Positions 1 through 7,143 of a stretch of DNA of 14,796 nucleotides are shown here, piece by piece (the first letter of the stretch is position 1; each line of letters starts with the position of its first letter). The translations under genes were made by a program, and so were the position numbers. Below the pieces are notes generated by a model that saw only the letters and a list, made by a program, of their open reading frames with translations, searched no databases and had not been told where the DNA came from. This stretch comes from JBAWYM01 sp037143575 (GTDB lineage Bacteria; Patescibacteriota; Gracilibacteria; Peribacterales; Peribacteraceae), in NCBI GenBank assembly GCA_037143575.1, contig JBAWYM010000046.1, positions 1-14,796 of the forward strand, read 5' to 3'.

Positions 1-864
1 CAACAAATTTGTCTCCGCCGTAGGTTACGGAACGAGCAAATGATGTGCCAAACTTAATACCTGTGTCCGTGCCAGCTGTAAGAGAAGTCCAGGTGATGCC
101 GTCGGAGGAGTAAGAAGCTTTTCCAGACCATCCCACTACAACAAATTTATCTGAGCCGTAGGTGACGGAATTAGCTTGTGTTGTACCAAACATAATGCCT
201 GTGTTCGTACCTGCTGCAATCGGAGTCCATGTGATGCCATCGGAGGAATAAGAAGCTTTTCCTCCGTCTCCCACAGCTACAAATTTATCACCTCCGTAGG
301 TGACGGAGCGAGCATGCGTTGCGCCAAACCTAATGCCTGTGTCTGCGCCTGCTGTCAGAGAAGTCCATGTGATGCCATCGGAGGAATAAGAAGCCATACC
401 AGAACCACCCACAGCAACAAATTTACTTCCGCCATAGGTAACGGAAAGAGGCGCATACCCGCCAAACTTAACACCCGTGTCCGTGCCAGCTGCAAGCGAA
501 GTCCATGTGATGCCGTCGGAGGAATAAGAAGCTTTGCCATCACTTCCTACAACAACAAATTTGCCTCCGCCATAGGTGATGGAATAAGCTCCTGTTGTGC
601 CAAACTTAATACCTGTGTCCGTGCCAGCTGTAAGAGAAGTCCAGGTGATGCCGTCGGAGGAGTAAGAGGCTTTTCCATAATCTCCCACAGCAACAAATTT
701 GCCTCCGCCGTAGGTGATGGAGGTAGCATTTCTTGTGGCGCCAAACTTAATGCCTGTGTCCGTGCCAACTGTAAGAGAAGTCCATGTGATGCCATCGGAG
801 GAATAAGAGGCATAGCCAGAACTTCCCACAGCAACAAATTTGCCTCCGCCGTAAGTGACGGAGA
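1..864 (-). repeat. Tandem 138-bp repeats inside the propeller gene
   Basis: The landmark caacaaattt (or a one-base variant) recurs at 1, 139, 277, 415, 553, 691 and 832. The spacing is exactly 138 bp (46 codons) except the last, which is 141 bp because of one extra codon. Long blocks between the landmarks are almost identical at DNA level, including synonymous positions. Variation clusters in two short places per unit, around the residues after AVG and after KFG. This indicates recent in-frame amplification rather than ancient blade divergence. More units probably lie beyond the left edge. Confidence 0.93.
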
Positions 865-1378
865 GAGCTGGTGTTGCTCCAAATTTGAGAGCCTCGGATG
901 TCATAGAAGGCAATGCCGTCCAATCCACACCTGCTGTGTTGTACGCAAAGGCAGTTTCACCTGCGAATTGGAATTTGAGTGTGTGGTTGCCTGCTTTGTT
1001 GATCAGGTGGCTGATTTTGCTGATACCATCACAAGAATAGTTTTTAGCGTAGATAACATCACCAATACTTAAAACAGTTACTTCTTTTGGATTATCATCA
1101 CAGCTGAGGCTAACAAAATCAGCATCATCGATTGTAGCTTGATCATTGGGATAGATTGCAAGATCACTGGTGCCCTGAGTTTGAAAACGCACATTCCATT
1201 GTTCGCCTTTCTTGGGGTGTTGATGCTCATCGATGACGAGGAGAGTACTCCCTGTGCTTTCAGGCGAAGCACTCACGATCGGCACCGGGAAACTGAGCCC
1301 CATGCTGCTCATGATTGCAATGGCGGCAATACCGGAAATGAATTTCTGTCCCATGAGAATGAGGTGTTGATTCTTCAT
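1..1378 (-). CDS. Secreted repeat protein with beta-propeller-like 46-residue units (C-terminus beyond window)
   Basis: The frame is open from an ATG at 1378 to the left edge (459 codons), so the C-terminus is missing. Residues 1-37 look like a signal peptide: Lys near the N-terminus, a hydrophobic stretch (about 14-30), then V-S-A before SPE. Residues about 40-165 form a non-repetitive domain (WNVRFQTQGTSDLAIYP, two Cys, then HTLKFQF and AFAYN); I recall similar N-terminal domains in CPR and DPANN surface proteins, unverified. From about residue 170 onward there are seven units built on YGGGKFVAVG, ASYSSDGITWTSL and GTDTGIKFG. The SSDGITW core resembles a compact Asp-box/BNR motif, which suggests four-stranded propeller blades. 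The protein is probably exported and displayed or released; its ligand is unknown. There is no Shine-Dalgarno at the start, and a -10-like TACACT ends only 8 bases before the ATG. The gene lies alone, downstream of the alaS unit. Confidence 0.85.
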   Translation of the reverse strand, partial: MKNQHLILMGQKFISGIAAIAIMSSMGLSFPVPIVSASPESTGSTLLVIDEHQHPKKGEQWNVRFQTQGTSDLAIYPNDQATIDDADFVSLSCDDNPKEVTVLSIGDVIYAKNYSCDGISKISHLINKAGNHTLKFQFAGETAFAYNTAGVDWTALPSMTSEALKFGATPALSVTYGGGKFVAVGSSGYASYSSDGITWTSLTVGTDTGIKFGATRNATSITYGGGKFVAVGDYGKASYSSDGITWTSLTAGTDTGIKFGTTGAYSITYGGGKFVVVGSDGKASYSSDGITWTSLAAGTDTGVKFGGYAPLSVTYGGSKFVAVGGSGMASYSSDGITWTSLTAGADTGIRFGATHARSVTYGGDKFVAVGDGGKASYSSDGITWTPIAAGTNTGIMFGTTQANSVTYGSDKFVVVGWSGKASYSSDGITWTSLTAGTDTGIKFGTSFARSVTYGGDKFV

Positions 1379-1386
1379 GGAACGGC

Positions 1387-1392
1387 AGTGTA
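1387..1392 (-). promoter_or_regulatory. Possible extended -10 box of the propeller gene
   Basis: Read on the minus strand, TGG then TACACT forms a TG-extended -10 element, with TACACT matching TATAAT at four of six positions. It ends 8 bases before the ATG at 1378, so the transcript would be leaderless or nearly so. The -35 position falls in the C homopolymer and has no recognisable TTGACA. Confidence 0.3.
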
Positions 1393-1404
1393 CCAGATGA
1401 AATA

Positions 1405-1414
1405 GGGGGGGGGG
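1405..1414. repeat. Ten-base G/C homopolymer upstream of the propeller gene
   Basis: Ten consecutive G on the + strand (C on the coding strand) lie 26 bases upstream of the propeller start codon. This is where the -35/spacer of the candidate promoter would fall. Tracts of this kind in front of surface-protein genes are known slippage sites in other bacteria; here that role is inference. Confidence 0.7.
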
Positions 1415-1565
1415 AGGCCGAAGATTCGATTGCCTTCAGAGAAGAACGATTCCGTGGATTGCTCTGTGTGTTTTTTCCCCCTCACAAAAAAGCGGAACGG
1501 TCATATGAAAGCGACTGTGCGATTCGTGACAGCGCTGCAAACATTGCCCGATTCCCCGTCTCCGC

Positions 1566-1748
1566 TCACCTCCTCCCCCTCTTCGCGAGCCTGGCATCCA
1601 GTCTCTGCAGCACACGTTCCATGGCTGCCCTGAGAGATGGCTGCTTCGTATGGAATACCAGATTCTTTTCGTTGCGAAACACCTGTACACGTTGTGCATG
1701 AACGATGCGATTATCGATTTTTCCAGACACGGCAATGATGTGATCCAT
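1566..1748 (-). CDS. Small basic protein downstream of alaS, distantly like the C-terminal half of HPF/RaiA
   Basis: This 60-codon ORF starts 5 bases after the alaS stop, on the same strand, and ends with TGA. An AGGGA lies directly before its ATG and overlaps the alaS stop region, which suggests translational coupling. The product is basic and ends in a predicted amphipathic helix (LRAAMERVLQRLDARLAKR), preceded by two likely beta strands (RVQVFRNEKNLVFHT). That strand-strand-helix order and the AA..RV..LDARL pattern recall the end of ribosome hibernation factors of the HPF/RaiA family (AAID..VDKLERQL). The N-terminal half of such a domain is absent, so the resemblance may be accidental. It could also be a non-functional ORF; the tight spacing behind alaS is the best argument that it is real. 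Confidence 0.45.
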   Translation of the reverse strand: MDHIIAVSGKIDNRIVHAQRVQVFRNEKNLVFHTKQPSLRAAMERVLQRLDARLAKRGRR

Positions 1749-1753
1749 TATCC

Positions 1754-3586
1754 CTACGCTTCCCTCGCCATCTCCACTTCTTCCGCTCCTCCATCCACCA
1801 CCGCTTTGATTCTCCGGACGCCCGCTGAGGAGCTCTCCTCTTTAAGGATCTTGAAGCTTCCGAGCATTCCCGTGCGCGCCACATGCGGGCCGCCGCAAAT
1901 TTCTTTGCTGAATAACGTTCCCTTTGCCTCATCGCCGACGACATACACTTTCACTTCATCCCCGTACCGCGCATCGAAGACGCCGACGGCGTGTTCCTTT
2001 TTGGCTTCTTCCACAGTGGACACATGGTAGGAAATTTCCAGATCCGCTTTGATGGCGTCATTCACGAGTTTCTCTACCTCCTTGATCTGCTCAGGCGTCA
2101 TCTTCTCGGGATGATTGAAGTCGAAGCGCAGTCTCTCCGCGGTGATATTGGAACCCTTCTGCTGCACGTGCTCACCGAGGACTTTCTGAAGCGCAGCATT
2201 GAGCAGGTGGGTAGCTGTGTGTAGCTTGGTCGTGGCGCCCGAGTGGTCCGCGAGTCCGCCCTTGAATTTCTTCTCTGCTCCTGCGCGGGAGAGTGCTTGA
2301 TGTTCTTCGAAGGCCTTCGCGAACCCCGCTTCGTCGACACTCAGGCTCTTCTCCGTCGCGAGCTCCTTCGTCATTTCGATCGGGAATCCGTACGTATCAT
2401 AGAGATGGAAGGCAGCCGTTCCATTGATGCCGTTGGCTGATTCCAAGGCGACACGCTCGAAGTGCTTCAGCCCTTCCTGGAGCGTTTTGCCGAACTGTTG
2501 CTCCTCACGTTGGAGCGTTTCTACAATCAGCTTCTCGTGCTGACGGAGATGTGGGTAAACGTGCCCGTATTGCGCGATGACTTCGGTGGCAATTGATGCG
2601 CTGAATTCCCCTCCACAATCGATCGCGAGTAGTCGGGCGGAACGGATGGCGCGGCGGATAATTCTCCTGAGAATATAACCCTGATCCACATTCGATGGTT
2701 GCGCTCCATCAGCAATGATGAAGGTAGCCGCTCTGATGTGGTCCGTGATAATACGTGTGTGCCGAACGATCTGGGTATCGTTATTCTGTCCACTTTCCAC
2801 TTTCATCTTTCCCCTTACCACTCGCACAATCGGCTCCATCCGATCTGTCTCGTACACGCTCTTCTTTCCACTGAGGACCGTTGCGACCCGCTCCAGACCC
2901 ATTCCGGTATCCACATTCTTTTGCGCGAGCGGTTCGAACGTTCCCGTGGCCGTCTTGTTGTACTGCATGAAGACGTCATTCCAGATTTCCATCCACTGTG
3001 CATCATGGGTCGCGGGGTTTCCTTGGGGCGTTCCTTCGCCGATCCAGAAGAACATTTCGGTATCGGGTCCGCAGGGACCGGTCTGGCCCGCGGGTCCCCA
3101 CCAGTTATTGGCTTTGGGCAGGAAGCCGATGCGTTCGCGCTCGATACCGAGCTTCTCCCAGATCGCTGCAGATTCCTCGTCCCGTGGTGCATCGCTGTCA
3201 CCTTCGAAGCAGGTGACCGCAAGCATGTCGATCGGGATTTCGAGGATGCGGGTGAGAAACGTGAAGCTCATCTCGATCGCGCCTTCCTTGAAGTAGTCCC
3301 CCAGGCTCCAGTTGCCGAGCATTTCGAAGAGTGTCAGATGAGAGGCATCACCCACTTCGTCGATGTCTTGGGTTCGGACACTGCGTTGCACATCGCTGAG
3401 GCGCTTTCCCTGTGGATGATGTTCCCCCAGGAGGTAGGGCACGAGCGGATGCATGCCAGCCGTGGTGAAGAGGACGGTGGGATCGTTCTCCGGAATGAGC
3501 GGAGCGCCCGGGATCACGGCGTGTCCCTGGCTTCGGTAGAAGTCGAGATACTCCTGCCGTATCTGATCTGTTGTGAGGGGGCGCAT
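1754..3586 (-). CDS. alaS: Alanine--tRNA ligase, short form lacking the C-Ala domain
   Basis: The enzyme charges tRNA-Ala with alanine in the cytoplasm. From M1 (3586) the protein has 610 residues. The class II catalytic core occupies about 1-240 (SHLTLFEMLGNWSLGDYFK around 82-100, NNWWGPAG at 160-167, GMGLERV at 228-234), followed by a helical tRNA-binding region to about 430. The editing domain has HTATH (H456, H460) and CGGPH (C564, H568), the four metal ligands that clear mischarged Ser/Gly. The chain stops soon after the SAD domain, at MAREA, so the usual DHHA1/C-Ala extension (family length about 870) is absent and not simply cut by the window. The frame continues upstream to 3667, but that extension is read from the repeat at 3641-3714 and resembles nothing; MRPLTTDQIRQ matches the normal N-terminus. 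No Shine-Dalgarno precedes this ATG. The gene is divergent from the histidine kinase. Confidence 0.96.
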   Translation of the reverse strand: MRPLTTDQIRQEYLDFYRSQGHAVIPGAPLIPENDPTVLFTTAGMHPLVPYLLGEHHPQGKRLSDVQRSVRTQDIDEVGDASHLTLFEMLGNWSLGDYFKEGAIEMSFTFLTRILEIPIDMLAVTCFEGDSDAPRDEESAAIWEKLGIERERIGFLPKANNWWGPAGQTGPCGPDTEMFFWIGEGTPQGNPATHDAQWMEIWNDVFMQYNKTATGTFEPLAQKNVDTGMGLERVATVLSGKKSVYETDRMEPIVRVVRGKMKVESGQNNDTQIVRHTRIITDHIRAATFIIADGAQPSNVDQGYILRRIIRRAIRSARLLAIDCGGEFSASIATEVIAQYGHVYPHLRQHEKLIVETLQREEQQFGKTLQEGLKHFERVALESANGINGTAAFHLYDTYGFPIEMTKELATEKSLSVDEAGFAKAFEEHQALSRAGAEKKFKGGLADHSGATTKLHTATHLLNAALQKVLGEHVQQKGSNITAERLRFDFNHPEKMTPEQIKEVEKLVNDAIKADLEISYHVSTVEEAKKEHAVGVFDARYGDEVKVYVVGDEAKGTLFSKEICGGPHVARTGMLGSFKILKEESSSAGVRRIKAVVDGGAEEVEMAREA

Positions 3587-3640
3587 GGGGCAGCAGTGTA
3601 ACGGGTTTTGAGGATGAGGGTAGTTGTGAGTGTGTTTGGA

Positions 3641-3714
3641 AGCTATAAGACATAAGCTATAAGACATAAGCTTTGGGTGGAAAAGCTTAACGCTTAAGGC
3701 TTAAAGCTTATAGC
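3641..3714. repeat. Nested direct and inverted repeat between alaS and the kinase gene
   Basis: A 14-base unit, gctataagacataa, occurs twice in tandem at 3642-3655 and 3656-3669. Downstream lie aagcttaa, cgcttaagg and cttaaagctta in the opposite sense. AGCTATAAG (3641-3649) pairs with CTTATAGCT (3706-3714), and TAAGCTTT pairs with AAAGCTTA around a gggtgg loop, so the whole stretch can fold into one long hairpin. It is strikingly AT-rich compared with its neighbours. Confidence 0.75.
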
Positions 3715-3730
3715 TCGCATAACACTTGTA

Positions 3731-3759
3731 TTGCTACATATATGTAAATATGTTAAAAT
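3731..3759 (+). promoter_or_regulatory. Sigma-70-type promoter of the histidine kinase gene
   Basis: TTGCTA (3731-3736, four of six to TTGACA) is followed after 17 bases by TAAAAT (3754-3759, five of six to TATAAT), which is itself preceded by TG-T as in extended -10 promoters. The start codon is 15 bases after the -10, so the predicted leader is only about 8-10 bases and carries no Shine-Dalgarno. Confidence 0.65.
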
Positions 3760-3774
3760 ATAAAAGAAACACAC

Positions 3775-5235
3775 ATGGATTCCCCGCCACTCTCCCGACC
3801 GAAGGCCGTGCTCTCCACATCTTTACATGTGTGGAGTGTTGTCTGGGTGACGGTGTTCTTCCTCGTAGGTATTGGGTGCATTTTCTATTATCAGGGGAAG
3901 TATGTGATGGAATCTCTGGTACGGCAGCACCTGCAGAGTGCCGCAGCCATCGCTGCTCTCGATTTTCCTGGAGAGGATGTCGATAAGATCCGCGGTCGTT
4001 CTGCCATCTCAACCCCCAATTTTATCAGTACGGTGCAGCACCTTTCGACCATTCGTAGCGAGGTTCCGGGCGTGCGTTTCGCTTATATCTTTCGCAGGAC
4101 TCTGGATCCTCAGATCCTAGAGTTCGTCGCGGATGCTGATATCTTCAAGACTACAGAGGAGCTGGATCGCGATCACAACGGTATAGTCGATCCTTCAGAA
4201 CAACCTTCTTTCCCGGGAGATCTCTACTCCATTAATGGTGCTACAGCTCTTCAGGAACGCGCTTTTCAGGGTCCGACCACCGATACTTCTGTTGTTACTG
4301 ATCAGTGGGGTCCGTTGTTCTCGGGTTACGCGCCGATACGTTCAAGTAACGGGAAGGTCGTCGCGGTGCTCGGGATCGACATTTCTGCCGATGATTATCT
4401 CTCCTCACAGCAAGACCTTTTCTCCATACAATCTTTTCTGCTACTCCTCGTTGGAGCCATGTTTATTGGTGTCTTCATTCTCCTCGTTCTCACGCGCAAT
4501 CGTTCGGAGTCTCTCCTTCATCTCAACGATGAACGCGCCTGGTTGCTCCAGCTCATCCTGCATCAGGTGGGTACTCCCCTCACGATGTTCCGTTGGGGAC
4601 TGGAATCTCTGCGCCAGGTGACAGGCTCTCTCACTGGTCCGGCGCACGAGGAAGCTGAGGAGAGCTGTGCCATTATCCAAGAGGGGATCGGACGCCTGCA
4701 GCACGTCACAGATGTTCTCCTCGCCGCCGATCGGATCCAAGAGGGGACGATGGTTGCGAAGTCGGAGTGGGTACGTCTTCTCTCTGTTATTCAGGAGACC
4801 ATCGCATCGGTCCAGCCGAATCTTCTGAAGCGTCGGCAGGTGCTCTCTGTAGCTGTTTCCGAGGATCTCGAAGTGCGTATAGACCCCAAGCTCCTCTCCG
4901 GCGTCCTTCGCGAGCTCATCGACAATGCGATCATCTACGCACCGACTGGCGGGCAGATTTCGCTCATGGCAGAGCGCCACGGCAAGCAGGTTCGTGTCCA
5001 TGTTCATGACAATGGTTCGGGGATTCCAGCAGTGGACGTTCAGCGGATATTTGAGCGCTTCTCACGGGGGAGCAATGCCGCGCGCTTTGATCCGAATGGA
5101 ACAGGTATCGGGCTCTACATTGCCAAAGGCATCGTCCAGCGCTTCGGCGGGACGATCAGCGTGGAGAGTATGGAGGGGAGGGGGACGACGGTGACGTTTG
5201 CGTTGCCGGGGAGATTAGGCTGGAAGCTAGTATGA
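3775..5235 (+). CDS. Orphan membrane sensor histidine kinase with EF-hand-like loop in its sensor domain
   Basis: This 486-residue protein has two membrane segments (about 18-40 and 217-240) that bracket an outer sensor domain of about 175 residues. The sensor looks Cache/PAS-like (RFAYIFRRT near 101, LFSGYAPIR at 181-189, VVAVLGIDISADDY at 195-208). Inside it, DRDHNGIVDPSE (131-142) fits the EF-hand loop consensus DxDxNGxxDxxE, so calcium binding is possible. After TM2 the DHp domain carries H263 in LHQVGTPLT, the predicted phosphorylation site. The ATPase domain follows, with N384 (ELIDNA), DNGSGIP (412), IFERFSRG (425) and GTGIGLYIAKG (442). No HAMP domain or receiver is evident, and no response regulator lies in the window, so its partner is elsewhere. 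It has its own promoter and converges on the PEP carboxylase gene. It ends with TGA. Confidence 0.95.
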   Translation: MDSPPLSRPKAVLSTSLHVWSVVWVTVFFLVGIGCIFYYQGKYVMESLVRQHLQSAAAIAALDFPGEDVDKIRGRSAISTPNFISTVQHLSTIRSEVPGVRFAYIFRRTLDPQILEFVADADIFKTTEELDRDHNGIVDPSEQPSFPGDLYSINGATALQERAFQGPTTDTSVVTDQWGPLFSGYAPIRSSNGKVVAVLGIDISADDYLSSQQDLFSIQSFLLLLVGAMFIGVFILLVLTRNRSESLLHLNDERAWLLQLILHQVGTPLTMFRWGLESLRQVTGSLTGPAHEEAEESCAIIQEGIGRLQHVTDVLLAADRIQEGTMVAKSEWVRLLSVIQETIASVQPNLLKRRQVLSVAVSEDLEVRIDPKLLSGVLRELIDNAIIYAPTGGQISLMAERHGKQVRVHVHDNGSGIPAVDVQRIFERFSRGSNAARFDPNGTGIGLYIAKGIVQRFGGTISVESMEGRGTTVTFALPGRLGWKLV

Positions 5236-5310
5236 CGGGATGAGTATGATGGGATAAGAGTTCTATAGACGAAGCCTTTCCCATCCCTTACCCCTTCATA
5301 CTTTCTCGTC

Positions 5311-6849
5311 CTACCCCAAGCTCTTGCGAATCTTCCCCGCCTCGATGATGTCCCTCGTGATCGCCTCGCCATCTGGTTTCTCGGAGTGGATGCGATGGTA
5401 GATTGTGGAGCTTAAATTCCGGTGAATGAAGTGGTGCGGCTTTTCTGGGCCGAGGTGAATGCCGAGGACGCGCTCGATCATGCCGATGCCTTCGCGGATT
5501 TTCTCGAATGTCGGATTGCGCTTGCAGAGGAAATCGAGGTTTTCGCGGTTGAGGTACTTGCCCGCGTGCTTGAGATCCTCGCGCAGAGCCGGGTAGTGTT
5601 TCTCGAGGAGCGGGAGGAGTCCTTGCTCTTCCGTAGCCTGCAGTCCGCGGCCTGTAGCGATGAGTTCGGGAGGAACGCCTAGGGAGTAAAATGCTGCGGT
5701 GAAGCCGATGGCGCGTGGGAGCTTGACTGCGCCGATTCCGCGGCTGTAGCCGAAGAGCCCGATGTGGAGCAGACGCTCGCGGCGGGGCGGGAGGAACGAA
5801 GCGACGAGATTGATCAGTGGTGCGAGGGATTCGATGGTCGGCTTCCAGGTATCGGTGAAGAGATCGACGACGGCTCGCAGTTTCATCCGTTCTTCGTTTG
5901 TCATCCGGACGGTCTGGCGCTTGGGGGCTTCCTTCTGAATTTTCTCGAGAGCGCTGCGGACATCCGCGAGCGGGTAGTCGTAGCGGAAACCGGATTGGAT
6001 GCAGTAGGTGCGGGATCCCGCGTACTGCTCGAGGAATGTATCGGTGTACGTCGGGTTCACGCTGCCGCGGAAGGGGAGTGAGCCTGTGCCGATGATCGGA
6101 TGGACAGGGATACCAAGCTTCTCTCCGACCTCAGAAATTGTCGAGAGCGCGGCGCGGGAGGCGAGGACTGCGGGAACGAGCCCGGCGTTCTGCGCGGGGT
6201 CCGAGCGGGCGAGGAAGATGCGCTGGCCGCGTGTCTTCATTCTTTTCTTTCTTTCGGGATCCTTCATGAGGTCCTGCCAGTATGGTTCGATGATCTTCTC
6301 GATGGAGAACAGCGACGGCACGTCCTCCACGAGCGGCGTGACTTCGATGATGTCCAGCAGGTGGTGCTCATCTTCCTTGGAATCGTGGAAGATTGCGCGG
6401 TGGTAGTCTGCAATTTCCTTGAAGGCCTTGTGCACGCCGATCGGCTGCTCGGCGCTGGTGGTGAGCGGGAGGAACATTTCCGTCACCGGCGGCTTACTGA
6501 GACCGATTTCACGCCCCAGATCCGCAAGGGACAGGATATTCATGAAGGCCCGCGCAGAGCGGTGGGTCTTGCCTTCCTCCCATGCAGGAATGCGAAAGGT
6601 GAGGTGCTTTTCTTCCCCCAGCGGATGTTCCTTCAAATAATCCTTGGCTCTGGAAAAGAGCTTCTCACCCACGGCTTCATCCACATACTTCCCTTCCCAG
6701 TCCCACATATATTCATCAATCGGGAGCTCCTTGAAGAGGATCAGCATCTCCTCGATCTCATCCTGCGTTGCGATGAAGGCATCTTTCTTCCACCAGGGCA
6801 CACCGGCATTGTCCGGGTGCTGCGTCGCCATGGTGACGGGTGGCCACAT
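5311..6849 (-). CDS. ppcA: Phosphoenolpyruvate carboxylase, archaeal type
   Basis: The enzyme carboxylates PEP with bicarbonate to oxaloacetate, an anaplerotic and biosynthetic step (aspartate family). The 512-residue chain is the compact archaeal type, not the ~900-residue bacterial one. Diagnostic blocks are MATQHPDNA (7-15), MWDWEGKYVDEAV (48-60), ARSDPAQNAGLVPAV (214-228), GTGSLPFRGSVNP (254-266) and a C-terminus ending RKSLG. I chose the ATG at 6849 because family members begin with Met six or so residues before the TQHPDN motif; the ATG at 6831 is the alternative. The frame runs on to 7041, but that part is read from a dispersed repeat (6907-6956) and is not protein-like. No Shine-Dalgarno is visible. 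The type is known from archaea and a few Firmicutes, so transfer into this lineage is plausible. Confidence 0.95.
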   Translation of the reverse strand: MWPPVTMATQHPDNAGVPWWKKDAFIATQDEIEEMLILFKELPIDEYMWDWEGKYVDEAVGEKLFSRAKDYLKEHPLGEEKHLTFRIPAWEEGKTHRSARAFMNILSLADLGREIGLSKPPVTEMFLPLTTSAEQPIGVHKAFKEIADYHRAIFHDSKEDEHHLLDIIEVTPLVEDVPSLFSIEKIIEPYWQDLMKDPERKKRMKTRGQRIFLARSDPAQNAGLVPAVLASRAALSTISEVGEKLGIPVHPIIGTGSLPFRGSVNPTYTDTFLEQYAGSRTYCIQSGFRYDYPLADVRSALEKIQKEAPKRQTVRMTNEERMKLRAVVDLFTDTWKPTIESLAPLINLVASFLPPRRERLLHIGLFGYSRGIGAVKLPRAIGFTAAFYSLGVPPELIATGRGLQATEEQGLLPLLEKHYPALREDLKHAGKYLNRENLDFLCKRNPTFEKIREGIGMIERVLGIHLGPEKPHHFIHRNLSSTIYHRIHSEKPDGEAITRDIIEAGKIRKSLG

Positions 6850-6906
6850 GGGGGGATGGTATTGAATGGAAGGGTAAAAGGCAAAATGATGGAAGGCAAA
6901 ATGCCA

Positions 6907-6956
6907 TGGTTCGATGCTTCGGCTCGGCTCAGCACAGGCGCGGCTCACCATGACAT
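6907..6956. repeat. 50-bp dispersed repeat, copy 1
   Basis: Begins tggttcgatgcttcgg and ends ggctcaccatgacat. It matches 9970-10019 at 46 of 50 positions with no gaps. It sits upstream of ppcA; the matching copy sits beyond the end of typA. The shared ends (ggttcg and ctcaccatgaca) also occur, closer together, at 9011-9035. Confidence 0.9.
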
Positions 6957-7086
6957 TTTTCGGATGCTTCTTCCATTCTGAGCGCACCCCGGAGTTCACA
7001 GTGAGCCAAGACGAACTGCGGGTGCATGATACGGTGAACAATGAAATCAGATAGGTTGCCTTTCATCCGGCGCCGCACCCGCGGAT

Positions 7087-7119
7087 AGTTCGACAAGCTC
7101 ACTTCAGGCGGGATGCTTC
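7087..7119. repeat. Partial copies of two dispersed repeat families
   Basis: agttcgacaagctcact (7087-7103) resembles the ggttcg...ctcac ends of the 50-bp repeat. Immediately after, gcgggatgcttc (7108-7119) matches the left 12 bases of the hairpin at 7991 but lacks its closing arm. The rest of 6850-7143, between ppcA and the dehydrogenase, holds copy 1 of the 50-bp repeat and no ORF or RNA that I recognise. Confidence 0.5.
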
Positions 7120-7143
7120 TGGGTGTTTTGAATAAAATCCAAC

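Noticed and set aside
176..1072. 298-codon + strand ORF with Cys-rich repeats (RSPCDAIGGIRS)
   Set aside because: It is the antisense shadow of the 138-bp propeller repeats; repeats with period divisible by three keep all frames open. The minus frame has the signal peptide and Asp-box-like motifs.
2699..3601. 300-codon + strand ORF opposite alaS
   Set aside because: No recognisable domain, and it lies fully antisense to a highly conserved gene; codon bias explains the open frame.
3587..3667. N-terminal extension of alaS to 3667
   Set aside because: The extra 27 residues come from the intergenic repeat and resemble no AlaRS N-terminus.
5236..5310. Possible bidirectional terminator between the kinase and ppcA
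   Set aside because: gggatgagtatgatgggat and atcccttaccccttcatac pair only imperfectly and no T-run follows.
6907..6925. T-loop-like ggttcgatgc suggesting a tRNA
   Set aside because: The flanking bases do not form a T-arm or acceptor stem; it belongs to the dispersed repeat.
6100..6981. 293-codon + strand ORF opposite ppcA
   Set aside because: Antisense shadow of a conserved enzyme, with no family-like motifs.
6850..7041. N-terminal extension of ppcA to 7041
   Set aside because: Read from the 50-bp dispersed repeat; the family N-terminus begins at 6849.
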